Shown: positions 38,285-47,023 of the stretch, piece after piece | How positions within the stretch are numbered: position 1 is the stretch's first letter | How the letters are laid out: every line of letters begins with the position of its first letter | Source of the DNA: Methylobacterium bullatum | Lineage (GTDB): Bacteria > Pseudomonadota > Alphaproteobacteria > Rhizobiales > Beijerinckiaceae | Direction: 5' to 3' | DNA length: 57,274 nt | Assembly: GCF_014845095.1 (NCBI RefSeq) | Contig: NZ_NKUG01000126.1 | Location: 1 to 57,274 of the forward strand | Notes under the pieces: model-generated | Seen by the model: only the letters and a program-made list of their open reading frames with translations | What the model was told of the DNA's origin: nothing | The model's database searches: none | Program-made: the position numbers and the translations under genes

Positions 38285-39112
38285 CTAGTAGGTGCCGAAC
38301 TTGTAGTTCAGGCCGGCGCGGACGACGGCGAACTCATCGTCGCGACGACCGGTGCTGATCGACTGCACAACCGCGTTGTTGGCGGTGTTGATGATGAAGG
38401 CGCCCTGATTGCGGTTGCCGCGATCGAGGTTCACGTACAGGCCTTCGACTTTCAGCGTCACAGCGGAAGCGCGGAAGAAGTTGAAGAACGACTCGGTGGG
38501 GAGCGCGTATTCGATACCACCGCCGACGGCGTAGCCGGTGCGGAAGTCGTCGTTGCCGCGGAAGCCGCCGAAGTCACGCTCGCTGCTGCCGGCGCCGTAA
38601 GCGAAACCGCCGGTGCCGTACACGAGGGTGCGGTCGAAGGCGTAGCCGAGACGACCGCGGACGGTGCCGAAGTAGTCGAGGCTGGAGAGGCCACGAGGGT
38701 CGTTGATGGCGAAGCCGGGAGCGGCAACGACACCGGAGTCACGACGCTTGGCGCCGAAATCGAGGTACTGAGCATCGGCTTCGATACCGACGACAACGCC
38801 CGAACCCGGGGTGAACTGATAGTTGTAGCCGATCTGCGCACCGCCGGAGAAGCCGTCCTGGCCGTCCTTCTTGAAGGTGGCGACCTGCGGGACGCCGGCG
38901 GCGGTGAAGCGGCTGGCCACCGGGAAGGAGTTCGGGCCTTCCTTGCCGGCGTCGAAAGCGTAACCGGCGTTGATACCGGCGTAGAAGCCCGTCCACGTGA
39001 AGACCGGGACCGGGACGAAGACCGGCGGGGCGGCGCGACGGGGAAGGTCGGCGGCCGAAGCGACAGCAGTCAGGCCGGCGAGAACGGTCGTAGCGAGAAG
39101 CAGTCTTTTCAT
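38285..39112 (-). CDS. Outer membrane beta-barrel protein, Omp25/31-like
   Basis: A 275-residue protein with a Sec signal peptide (residues 1-21, cleavage at ASA-AD), a short Pro/Val linker, then an eight-stranded-type barrel starting at WTGFYAGINAGYA and ending in a typical C-terminal strand with terminal aromatic (LNYKFGTY). This is the common small porin or Opa-like surface protein of Rhizobiales (Omp25/Omp31, RopB). Low-frequency codons are few, suggesting strong expression. The ATG at 39112 is preceded by a 5' untranslated region of at least some 100 bp. Confidence 0.9.
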   Translation of the reverse strand: MKRLLLATTVLAGLTAVASAADLPRRAAPPVFVPVPVFTWTGFYAGINAGYAFDAGKEGPNSFPVASRFTAAGVPQVATFKKDGQDGFSGGAQIGYNYQFTPGSGVVVGIEADAQYLDFGAKRRDSGVVAAPGFAINDPRGLSSLDYFGTVRGRLGYAFDRTLVYGTGGFAYGAGSSERDFGGFRGNDDFRTGYAVGGGIEYALPTESFFNFFRASAVTLKVEGLYVNLDRGNRNQGAFIINTANNAVVQSISTGRRDDEFAVVRAGLNYKFGTY

Positions 39113-39937
39113 TGTGTGTCTGGTCCTGATGGGCATTAAGCCTAGGTGCTTGTAGGCTCGGACGGGCGTGAGGTCTGTCGCATTCCTGCAACAACATCCA
39201 TCGAATACAGCGGCACCCGTCAACGAAGGGTAAAGGTTAGGCGCAAGTGAGGAATGAGAGGCCAGTGACGTGCTCTGGCGCACTTCCGGTGCCTTTCCTG
39301 CTCACCTCGCGGCTGATCCAGATCACACTGCCGTGACGACCGGCTTTCACTTCCCGCAAGCATTTATTAAGCGGAACAATTCTGCATCATGCGAATTAGG
39401 AACAGCTTTTTGTCCCCGCTTGCGATGCGAAGATTACCCGTCTGGTGAGCGATGCGAAGGCGTCGCTCCATCGGCAAGGCTCGGCAAGCAAATGCAGGTA
39501 ACAGAAGGTTAAGCGCGCCCGACGATTCCGTGGTCGCGCGTCCGAAGCCGGCATTCAGCCCGCTGCGGCATTCGCAGCCCCGTCGCGGCAGGATCCATCC
39601 ATCCTGGTGATCCGGCCGCTGCCTCAAGGCGAGACCGAGACATTCGGGGAGCAAGGCAACACCGCAATACGGCCGCTCCATCAAGGTCCGACCTGTCCTG
39701 ACAGTGATCGGTCTTGGCCTTGGGTGCTTGGCCGTCGCGGGCCTTACCCGGACCGACTATGCTCGGAGTTTGGCGGGAGTGCCCGGTGAACCGACGGCGA
39801 CGCCCATCCCTCGCGGGAGGCGGCAGGTCTTCCGGCAATGCCCGACGGGCAACCTCGATCGAAGCCATGCCCCTGAAGGCTTCGCGGATCGTCTCCCCGA
39901 CGGGGGCCGTGCCGCCGCCGGGGAGGAATCGAAGGGC
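39113..39937. other. Long intergenic region, no supported gene
   Basis: These 825 bp separate the divergently oriented outer-membrane gene (minus, starting at 39112) and the end of fhcC (minus, 39938). The part near 39350-39420 is distinctly AT-richer. Open frames here have no ribosome site or recognisable family. One hairpin with arms CTCCCCG (39893-39899) and CGGGGAG (39919-39925) lies just after fhcC and may slow or end fhc transcription, but it has no T tract. Confidence 0.6.
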
Positions 39938-40738
39938 CTATCGCCCGGCCGTGACCCAGAGCTCACCCTTGCCGAGGGTGGCGAGATCGCCGGAATAGCG
40001 CTTGAGCGCACCGGAGGCGAGGTCGGCATGGGCGGGGCTGAGGGCACGCAGGGACCGGGCGAGCAGCCGCAGGAACACGAGATCGTGCGTTCCCGTCTCG
40101 ACGAAACTCGGGCTCAGGGCACCGTGTCCGCCGGCGAGGATCGTCCCGCGCCGCATGCCGTAGCCCGGATGGTCGCCCACCGAGAGGGCCGCGATCGTAC
40201 CTGCGATCATCCGCGATCCGGCATTGGCGCCCGCGGCACCGACAAGGATCAGACCGCGCCGCATGCGGTCGCCGAGGTAATCGCCGGCCGATCCGCGGAT
40301 CACCAGCGTGGCGCCGTCGAGCCCCGCCTTGGCGGCATAGACCGCTCCGCCGGCATGATCACCGGCATCGCCCTCGATGGTGATCGTGCCGCCCTTGGCG
40401 CCCGAGCCGGCATAGGGCCCGGCCGATCCCGTGACCGTCACCGATCCCGACGCCATACCGGCGCCGAGACGTTGGCCGACATCGCCGACGACGCGGATCG
40501 AGCCACCACTCAGGGAGGCACCGACACTGTCGAAGCGGGACGAGCCGCCCTCGATGGTCAGGCTGTCGGATCCGTCGAGGCTGATGGCGAAGACGTCGCC
40601 CAGCGTCAGGCCGCGTCGGCTGGTGCCGATGGGGAGCCTGGCCGCCTCGGTCTCGGAGAGGCCGCTCAGCGAGAGCGGAGTCACGTGGAGGAAATCGAGC
40701 CGCTCCGGCGGCTCCTGGCGCAGGGTGAGGGTGCTCAT
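39938..40738 (-). CDS. fhcC: Formyltransferase/hydrolase complex subunit C
   Basis: FhcC, 266 residues, a parallel beta-helix protein with many GxxxG/GAxG repeats (GSIRVVGDVGQRLGAGM, GTITIEGDAGDHAGG), homologous to the C-terminal domain of glutamate synthase and FwdC. It helps form the FhcABCD complex that hydrolyses formyl-methylofuran to formate. The ATG overlaps the fhcD stop by 4 bp (ATGA). It is the last gene of the fhcB-A-D-C operon. Confidence 0.95.
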   Translation of the reverse strand: MSTLTLRQEPPERLDFLHVTPLSLSGLSETEAARLPIGTSRRGLTLGDVFAISLDGSDSLTIEGGSSRFDSVGASLSGGSIRVVGDVGQRLGAGMASGSVTVTGSAGPYAGSGAKGGTITIEGDAGDHAGGAVYAAKAGLDGATLVIRGSAGDYLGDRMRRGLILVGAAGANAGSRMIAGTIAALSVGDHPGYGMRRGTILAGGHGALSPSFVETGTHDLVFLRLLARSLRALSPAHADLASGALKRYSGDLATLGKGELWVTAGR

Positions 40739-41691
40739 GCCGCTCCAGCCTCGCTCGCCGGCTCCTTCGAGAGCAGGTCCTTCAGGTGATAATGGTGGCG
40801 GCCGAGATTGCCGCCGTAATTGCCCGCCGTCACCGCGACGAGCCCGTGCGCGGCACCGGCTTCGGTGGAAGCGTGGAGCGCCGCGCGCATGGATTCGGCC
40901 ACCGAGCGCGAGGTGAGCCCGTCGATGACGATCTCGAGCACCACGCCGACCTCGGCCGCGAGTTCCGAGCCGGCCCGGCCCTTGAGGGTCGGGCAATAGG
41001 CGTCGTTGGTGGAGGCCATCATGCCCTTGGTGCGCGCGCCGACCTTCGAGCCGGAGCGGACGATGCCGCCGGGGAAGGGCAGGATCACGTCGGCCACCGA
41101 ACGAGCGGCATCCACGGCGATCTCCGCGACCTTGAGGGTCTCGGCATGGTTGCGCCCGAGGAACAGCAGGTTGCCGCCGCCCACCGCGCCATCCACCGCG
41201 CGGACGAAATCCTCGCACAGGAACTCGCCGTCCATCACGGGGACGCGCCAATAGCGCCGCGCCTTGCCGGTGACGGGATCGGTCAGGCGCTTGGCCACGG
41301 CGAAGCCGTCACCGAAGTAGCGGATCGCGCCGCCGAGCTTGATCTTGTGCGGCCCGTCGACACCCGCATAGCAGGCCGTGCCGGGGCAGGTGAGGATGCA
41401 CTGGCCGACGCGCTTGAGGAGCTGGTCCTTGAGGCCGTTCGGCTCGAAGCCGAACAGCAGCACCCGCACACCGGGGCGTCCGTCCGGAGTCTCCTCCGGC
41501 GAGAGTTCGCAATCGATCCCGGCCTCGGCGCCGCAGCCGATCACCGAGGTCGCGAATCCGGTCATCGTGACCGCGGCGATCATCGCCCATTTGGCGGTGT
41601 CGTTGGTGATGATCAGCGCCGTGCCGGCGACGTCGAACGCCTCGGCGAAGGTGTCGATCACCGGGATGCCGTTGAGGGTCAGGTCAGTCAT
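40735..41691 (-). CDS. fhcD: Formylmethanofuran:H4MPT formyltransferase homolog
   Basis: FhcD, 318 residues, homolog of methanogen Ftr. It moves the formyl group between H4MPT and methylofuran within the Fhc complex. Family text is visible: LNGIPVIDTFAEAF, TGFATSVIGCGAEAGI, LLKRVGQCILTCPGTACY, and the C-terminal GLVAVTAGNYGGNLG. Length matches archaeal Ftr (about 297-318). The stop overlaps the start of fhcC; the start is 51 bp after the fhcA stop. Confidence 0.95.
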   Translation of the reverse strand: MTDLTLNGIPVIDTFAEAFDVAGTALIITNDTAKWAMIAAVTMTGFATSVIGCGAEAGIDCELSPEETPDGRPGVRVLLFGFEPNGLKDQLLKRVGQCILTCPGTACYAGVDGPHKIKLGGAIRYFGDGFAVAKRLTDPVTGKARRYWRVPVMDGEFLCEDFVRAVDGAVGGGNLLFLGRNHAETLKVAEIAVDAARSVADVILPFPGGIVRSGSKVGARTKGMMASTNDAYCPTLKGRAGSELAAEVGVVLEIVIDGLTSRSVAESMRAALHASTEAGAAHGLVAVTAGNYGGNLGRHHYHLKDLLSKEPASEAGAA

Positions 41692-41742
41692 GCTCGGTCA
41701 CCGTACCCACGCGAGGCGTCGTCATCAGGCCCGGCATCATTC

Positions 41743-43386
41743 TCAAGCTCGACATGCCACGTCCTCGAACACATCGCTCACGGGGAAGGCCTCGTCCGGC
41801 ACGGTGAAGCTGTCGAGACCGGCACCGAAACGGGCATCGAGATAAGCGTCGGTGCGCGTCTCCATCGCCTTGTCGGATTCCACCGTCAATTCCAGGGTAT
41901 GGCCCGCGCGCCAATCGACGATCTCGCCATCCTCGACGATGACGTGGCCGTCCTTGAGCACCAGTTTGGCGCGGGCGAACATCGCGGTCCGGTTCTTCTC
42001 GTCGCGGTAGATCGCGACGTCGGCGCGCGCGCCCTCGCGCAGGTGGCCGCGATCGGCGAGGCCGAGGAGCTTGGCCGGGCCGGAGCGCGTCAGCTGGGCG
42101 ATTTCGGAGAAGGTGTATTCCCGCTCGATGCCGCAGAGGCCAGAGCGCTCGGCGATGACCTTGTGCAGGGAGGATATCTCGCGGTCGCGCTCCTCCTTGT
42201 CCATCAGCAGATGGATGATCCGCGGATATTCGGTGAAGGGGCCGCCATTGGGGTGGTCGGTGGTGAGGATAGTGCGCTCGGGGTCGCCCGAGAGCAGCAT
42301 CAGTTCGAGGCCGATCGCCCATTGCAGGGAGCTCACGGGGCCGCGCGGCTTGTAGAGGAACGGCACGATGCCGCCGCCTTCCGCGTCGCCCGCCGTGATG
42401 ATCCACTTCTTCGGGTTCGCGCCCTTGCGGCCGGCGAACTGGCGGATGACGTCGAGCGAGATCGTCACCGTCTGGCCGAAGGCGACCTGACCCACGTCGA
42501 AGGTGGCGTTGGGGTGTTTCTCCATCGCCTCCGTGATGCGCTCGGCCGCCGAACGGAAGCCGCCGGTGCCGGGATTGGCCGGATCGACCGCGCCGTAGGC
42601 GTAGAACTGCGCATGGGCGAAGTGGATGCGCCGGCCTTCCGCCGCCTCCATCGTCGCCACGAAGGAATCGTCGGCGCCGGGAATACCGAGGTTGTTGGCA
42701 TGGACATGCAGCGGATGCGGCACGCCGATCTCCTCCACCGCATCGAGGAGGGCGTTCATGATCTTGCGGGTGGAGAGGCCGTAGACCGGGATCTCCTCGT
42801 CGAGGCTGAGATTGAGCATCCCGTCCTTGAAGGCCGAGGCGCCGCCCGCGTTGATGCACTTGACGCCGAGACCGCGCGAGGTCGCCACCGACAGGGCGAC
42901 GAGGTCGCGCACCGCCGCCTTGCCCTCGCGCTGGCGCAGCAAGTCGAGGAGCTGGTCGTCGTTGCCCATCACGGTGAGTGCACCGCGGTCGAGCAGGGGG
43001 ATGTCGGCGAGTTCGAGATGGGTCGCCAACGCGTTCGTCGGCGGCATCGCCGGCTCGACGGCGATGGTGTAGCCCATCCGCGCGTAGTTCGCGCCGATCC
43101 AGGCGGCCGAGCCGCCGGCATGGGCGAAGGGATGGCCCTCGGGCGCAGCTTCGCTGACATAGAGGTCGGGCAGGAGCAGGCGGCTCATCACCACGTTGCC
43201 GCCGGCGATGTGCGAATGCACCTCGACGCCGCCCGCCATCACGACGCAGCCAGAGGCGTCGATGGTCTTGTCGGGGTTGCGCTCGGACGGGGCCACGACG
43301 CGGCCGTCCTCGATCCAGACGTCGCCGACGCCGTCGCGGCCGGCGGTGGGATCGACGACCCGGCCGCCCTGGATCAGGATCAGCAT
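41743..43386 (-). CDS. fhcA: Formyltransferase/hydrolase complex subunit A
   Basis: FhcA, 547 residues, amidohydrolase-fold catalytic subunit that hydrolyses N-formyl-methylofuran. The metal-binding HSH motif is in MAGGVEVHSHIAGG (near residue 55-60), the second histidine cluster in LHVHANNLG and HFAHAQFYAYG, and a third in TTDHPNGGPFTEYPRII. It equals FwdA/FmdA of methanogens in reverse direction. The start overlaps the fhcB stop by 7 bp, so translation is coupled. A GAAGAAGGG site lies 8 bp before the ATG. Confidence 0.96.
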   Translation of the reverse strand: MLILIQGGRVVDPTAGRDGVGDVWIEDGRVVAPSERNPDKTIDASGCVVMAGGVEVHSHIAGGNVVMSRLLLPDLYVSEAAPEGHPFAHAGGSAAWIGANYARMGYTIAVEPAMPPTNALATHLELADIPLLDRGALTVMGNDDQLLDLLRQREGKAAVRDLVALSVATSRGLGVKCINAGGASAFKDGMLNLSLDEEIPVYGLSTRKIMNALLDAVEEIGVPHPLHVHANNLGIPGADDSFVATMEAAEGRRIHFAHAQFYAYGAVDPANPGTGGFRSAAERITEAMEKHPNATFDVGQVAFGQTVTISLDVIRQFAGRKGANPKKWIITAGDAEGGGIVPFLYKPRGPVSSLQWAIGLELMLLSGDPERTILTTDHPNGGPFTEYPRIIHLLMDKEERDREISSLHKVIAERSGLCGIEREYTFSEIAQLTRSGPAKLLGLADRGHLREGARADVAIYRDEKNRTAMFARAKLVLKDGHVIVEDGEIVDWRAGHTLELTVESDKAMETRTDAYLDARFGAGLDSFTVPDEAFPVSDVFEDVACRA

Positions 43387-44459
43387 GAGGCGCCCTTCTT
43401 CTGCGTGAGGCGATTCTGGATGGCGGCGAGCACACCGGCCGCAGTCAGGTCGGCCGGCTGGCCAACCGGAGGTGAATAGGTGATCGCCGCACGGCGCTCG
43501 TTCCACAGGGCGCCACCTGCGGTCTCGCCGGGCACGCCCACCGAAATGACGATCTCGGCGACGTCGCCCGTGGCATCGGGGCTTCCTTCACCGACGATGG
43601 CGATGGAGGGTAGACCGGCGAGCCAGTCAGGGCGCGGGGCGGGGAGGGAGGCGAGCCAGAGCGCGGCATCGGCCTCGCCGGCGGCCACCTGGCGCGCGCT
43701 GTCGAACCGCCAGGGATCATGCTCGGGCAGGTCACGGCCGAAGCCGACCCGCGGCGGCTGGCCGGTGGTCCATGAGGCGAGCTGGGTCACGGCGCGGCCC
43801 TGGAACCCATCCGAGACGGAGAGCGCGAAGAACCGCGTCAGATCGTTGAGATCGCGCACCAGCCCCTGCAGCATCTCGACGCCGAGATCGCCGAGTTCGG
43901 CGGCATCGTAGAGGACGACACCGTACTGGGCCGTCGTCAGGCGCCGGCCGAGATCGGCATAGGCCGCCTCGCCGGCGAGGTTGCCCTTCACGTAGGCGCG
44001 CAGATGCGCCACCGAGACGGCGAGACCGCCGGCCGCGGCCGGATAGGAGACGTGCCGTGTGGCGCCGTCGCCGGGGCCACCGAGGGAGAGCAGCGTGCGC
44101 TCGGAACCGGCGGCGCGACCGCGCACCGGCGCGGAAGCGGCGATCTCCTGCACGATCGGCCTGTCCCACGGGCGCAAACCGACGATCAGCACCGCATCGG
44201 CCCGGCCGATCGCCTCGGCCGGCGTGGTGTTGAGATTGCCGAACTGGCTGAGGGGGCCGAGCTCCGCATAGAGGCCGTCGCCGCCGACGGGATCGACGGA
44301 GGCACCGATGAGTCCGGCCAAATGATAGGCCGCCCGCACCGCGCTCGTATCCGCACTCAATCCCGTGACGATCGGAGTCTTCGCTGCGGCGAGGAGCGTG
44401 GCGGCGGCCTCCACCGCTGCGCTCACGTCCGCCGCACCACCCTTTACCCAGGCAGCCAT
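43380..44459 (-). CDS. fhcB: Formyltransferase/hydrolase complex subunit B
   Basis: FhcB, 359 residues, homolog of the molybdopterin subunit FwdB/FmdB but without redox function. The only cysteine is the final residue (KKGASC), so neither the N-terminal Fe-S cysteines nor the active-site Cys/Sec of FwdB exists. This is the known state in methylotrophic bacteria, where the complex is a hydrolase. Motifs such as IVTGLSADTSAV and the IVGLRPWDRP loop remain. It is the first gene of the fhc operon; the ATG at 44459 faces the next gene divergently. Confidence 0.94.
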   Translation of the reverse strand: MAAWVKGGAADVSAAVEAAATLLAAAKTPIVTGLSADTSAVRAAYHLAGLIGASVDPVGGDGLYAELGPLSQFGNLNTTPAEAIGRADAVLIVGLRPWDRPIVQEIAASAPVRGRAAGSERTLLSLGGPGDGATRHVSYPAAAGGLAVSVAHLRAYVKGNLAGEAAYADLGRRLTTAQYGVVLYDAAELGDLGVEMLQGLVRDLNDLTRFFALSVSDGFQGRAVTQLASWTTGQPPRVGFGRDLPEHDPWRFDSARQVAAGEADAALWLASLPAPRPDWLAGLPSIAIVGEGSPDATGDVAEIVISVGVPGETAGGALWNERRAAITYSPPVGQPADLTAAGVLAAIQNRLTQKKGASC

Positions 44460-44809
44460 GCCTACACCTTGGAGAACGAGGGCCCGGCACGCGCTGTGTT
44501 CAGCGTCGCACACGGCGGGACTGCGCCAGTCCATTCCTAGTGGGCCGGCACGTTTGCATCGCGGAGGCGCCGCAAGCAACCCCCCAACGACCGCCGTCGA
44601 CTCCCTTCTGCCGTCCCGCCACGCCGCACCTTCCCGGCATCCGGTGGAGCCCCGGCCTGCGGAAGCCCGACGATTGATGGTATGGCGACGCTTGCGACCG
44701 ATCCGCCCTCCGTGGGAGAAGCCCGCGCCGGCAAGCGCCATGCGGTCGCAATTCCGGTCAGGCCTCGCCGGGGCGGATCGGCTCGGCTCGTGGCCCGCGC
44801 GGCGCAGGG
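44460..44809. other. Divergent promoter gap, fhc and mptG
   Basis: This 350-bp stretch separates the start of fhcB (minus) from the beta-RFAP synthase homolog (plus), so it should hold both promoters of the C1 block. No open frame here has a plausible ribosome site. No convincing -35/-10 pair or regulator box was recognised in this GC-rich DNA. Confidence 0.55.
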
Positions 44810-45823
44810 ATGAAGGCTTATCGCATGAAGGGGGTCGACGTGGACCAGATCCCGGATCAACGGCCGGCCGAGACGGCGGGACGGACCCGTGCGGTGAGGG
44901 TGCGCGCACCGGCGCGGCTTCACTTCGGCTTCCTCGATCTGCACGGGGGCCTCGGCCGGCGCTTCGGCAGCATCGGGCTCGCCGTCGACGCCCCCTCCAT
45001 CGATCTCATCGCGCGTGCGGCCCCCGCCCTCGACGTGATCGGGCCGGAGGCGGCCCGCGCCCGCACCTATGCCGAGGTCGCGGCGCGCCATCTCGGCCTT
45101 CGGGGAGCGGCCTCCATCCGGGTGGACGAGGCGATCCCGGCCCATGCCGGCTTCGGCTCGGGCACGCAGCTCGCCCTCAGCGTGGCGGCGGCGCTCGCCG
45201 CCCTCGACGGTCGCCCCTTCTCGCCCGACGCCTTCGCCGACGCCCTCGATCGCGGCAACCGCTCGGGCGTGGGTCTGGCCGCCTTCACCCAGGGCGGCCT
45301 CATCGTGGATGGCGGCCGTGACGCCAGCAACGGCCCGCCGCCGCTGATCGCGCGCCTCGCCTATCCGGAGGCGTGGCGGATCGTGCTGATCCTCGACGAG
45401 AGCATGACCGGCGTGCATGGCACCCGCGAGGTCGAGGCGTTTCGCGATCTCCCGCGCTTTCCCGAGGAGCAGGCCGCCGCGATCTGCCGGATCGTGCTGA
45501 TGCAGGTCCTGCCGGCGGCAGCCACCGCCGAACCGGATGGTTTCGGCGCCGGCATCACAACGATCCAGCGCCTCATCGGCGATCACTTCGCGCCTCACCA
45601 GGGCGGGCGCTACGCCAGCCCTGCCGTGGCCGAGGCGCTCGCCGCCATCGCCGCCCAGGGAATCGCCGGCTACGGCCAGAGCTCGTGGGGGCCGACGGGT
45701 TTCGCCCTGGTGCCGTCCGAAGCGGAGGCACGCGCCCTCGTGGCGTCCCTCGACCGGCCAGGGCCTTTGCGTTTCGTGATCGCGCGCGGTCGCAATACCG
45801 GCGCCTCGGTCACGCCACTTTAA
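44810..45823 (+). CDS. Beta-ribofuranosylaminobenzene 5'-phosphate synthase homolog
   Basis: A 337-residue GHMP-superfamily enzyme of the beta-RFAP synthase (MptG) family, the first committed step of methanopterin biosynthesis: condensation of 4-hydroxy- or 4-aminobenzoate with phosphoribosyl pyrophosphate. The N-terminal RAPARLHFGFLDLHGGLG and the glycine-rich PAHAGFGSGTQLALSVAAALA loop are diagnostic. It precedes mtdB. The N-terminus is open: ATG at 44810 (MKAYRMKG) or 44825 (MKGVDVDQ). Confidence 0.9.
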   Translation: MKAYRMKGVDVDQIPDQRPAETAGRTRAVRVRAPARLHFGFLDLHGGLGRRFGSIGLAVDAPSIDLIARAAPALDVIGPEAARARTYAEVAARHLGLRGAASIRVDEAIPAHAGFGSGTQLALSVAAALAALDGRPFSPDAFADALDRGNRSGVGLAAFTQGGLIVDGGRDASNGPPPLIARLAYPEAWRIVLILDESMTGVHGTREVEAFRDLPRFPEEQAAAICRIVLMQVLPAAATAEPDGFGAGITTIQRLIGDHFAPHQGGRYASPAVAEALAAIAAQGIAGYGQSSWGPTGFALVPSEAEARALVASLDRPGPLRFVIARGRNTGASVTPL

Positions 45824-45935
45824 GACAACAAGCGCATCAGCGACGCTTGACGCAGCCGGCCCGGCCGGTTCCGACAGTACACATGCGAGAGGCGGCGCCG
45901 CGATGGCGCCGGACACTTGCGGAGGGAGAGACACG

Positions 45936-46829
45936 ATGGCCCGCTCGATTCTGCATATGCTGACGCCCCTCAAGCACATGAGCCCGTTCGACGTGAACAT
46001 GGCAGTGGATGCCGGCTTCGAGACGATCGCGACCTATACCGACGTGACCCTGCCGGACGTGACCTCCCTGGTGCAGGATTCGATCTTCTCCCGTTCGCCC
46101 CAGGATGGCGCCCGCACGACCATCTTCATCGGCGGCAAGAACGCCGAGGACGCCCTCGACATGATGGACCGGGCCAAGAAAGCCCTGGTGCCGCCCTTCG
46201 CCAACCACATCGTCGCCGATCCGGCCGGGTCCTTCACCACCGGTGCCGCCATGGTCGCCGAGGTGACCCGCGCCCTCAAGGCGAAGTTCGGCACCGACCT
46301 GAAGGGCAAGCGCATCGTCATCTTCGGCGGGGCCGGCGTCGTGGCCTATGTGGCGGCGGTAATCGGCGCTCTGGAAGGCGCCAAGACCGTCCTCGTCGGG
46401 CATGACGGCGAAGAGCGAGTCAGCAAGATCGCCTTCACGATGAAATGGCGCTTCGGCATCGAGGTCGGCGCCGTCGACGGCTCCACCGCCGAGGCGCGCC
46501 GCGCCGCCATCGCCGAGGCCGACGTGATCCTCTCGGCCGGCCCGGCCGGCGTCCCGATCCTGTCGGCGACGGATCTCGAATCCGCGCCGAAGCTGCTGGT
46601 CGCCTCCGACGTGAACGCGGTGCCGCCCGCCGGCATCGCCGGGATCGACGTCAACGCCAAGGACGTGGCCCTGCCCACCGGCAAGGGCATCGGCATCGGC
46701 GCGCTGGCGGTCGGCAACGTCAAGTACCAGACCCAGTCGCGCCTGTTCCGCCAGATCCTCGCCGCCAGCGAGCCCCTCTGCCTCGACTTCCGCGACGCCT
46801 ACAAGGTCGCCGTCGAGGTGGCCGGCTGA
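45936..46829 (+). CDS. mtdB: NAD(P)-dependent methylene-H4MPT dehydrogenase
   Basis: MtdB, 297 residues, oxidises methylene-H4MPT to methenyl-H4MPT with NAD or NADP. Hallmarks are the N-terminal ILHMLTPLKHMSPFDVNMA, the dinucleotide loop FGGAGVVAYVAAVIGAL (about 130-147), and the C-terminal GIGIGALAVGNVKYQTQ. The length fits MtdA/MtdB. The start is an ATG at 45936 with GGAGGGAGAG about 6 bp before. It follows the RFAP synthase gene and is followed by an intergenic inverted repeat. Confidence 0.95.
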   Translation: MARSILHMLTPLKHMSPFDVNMAVDAGFETIATYTDVTLPDVTSLVQDSIFSRSPQDGARTTIFIGGKNAEDALDMMDRAKKALVPPFANHIVADPAGSFTTGAAMVAEVTRALKAKFGTDLKGKRIVIFGGAGVVAYVAAVIGALEGAKTVLVGHDGEERVSKIAFTMKWRFGIEVGAVDGSTAEARRAAIAEADVILSAGPAGVPILSATDLESAPKLLVASDVNAVPPAGIAGIDVNAKDVALPTGKGIGIGALAVGNVKYQTQSRLFRQILAASEPLCLDFRDAYKVAVEVAG

Positions 46830-46864
46830 CGGGCACTCACCCGCCAGCTCGATCCCGCCCATGA

Positions 46865-46977
46865 CCTCATCCTGAGGTGTCCGCGAAAGCGGGCCTCGAA
46901 GAAGGCCTCCAGCTTTCGCCGAGCTAACTGGAAGCCTCCTTCGAGGCCTTCGCTTCGCTCGTCGCCTCAGGACGAGG
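46865..46977. repeat. Long imperfect inverted repeat after mtdB
   Basis: Outer arms CCTCATCCTGAGG (46865-46877) and CCTCAGGACGAGG (46965-46977), plus inner arms GGCCTCGAAGAAGGCCTCCAG-like (46892-46912) pairing with CTGGAAGCCTCCTTCGAGG-like (46928-46948), make a hairpin of more than 100 bases. It is a dispersed Methylobacterium-type intergenic element and fills most of the 46830-47023 gap. It may attenuate or stabilise the downstream message. Confidence 0.8.
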
Positions 46978-47023
46978 CAGGGTGGTGACAGCAGCGTAGG
47001 AGTGATCCCGAGCGATCGCCGCG

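Noticed and set aside
39704..39998. Open frames with a hydrophobic start after fhcC
   Set aside because: No ribosome site, and the frame runs into sequence antisense to fhcC; the composition resembles other shadows.
40786..43479. 897-codon open frame antisense to fhcA and fhcD
   Set aside because: It follows the third-position GC bias of the real fhc genes, has low-complexity His/Arg/Asp-rich composition and matches no family.
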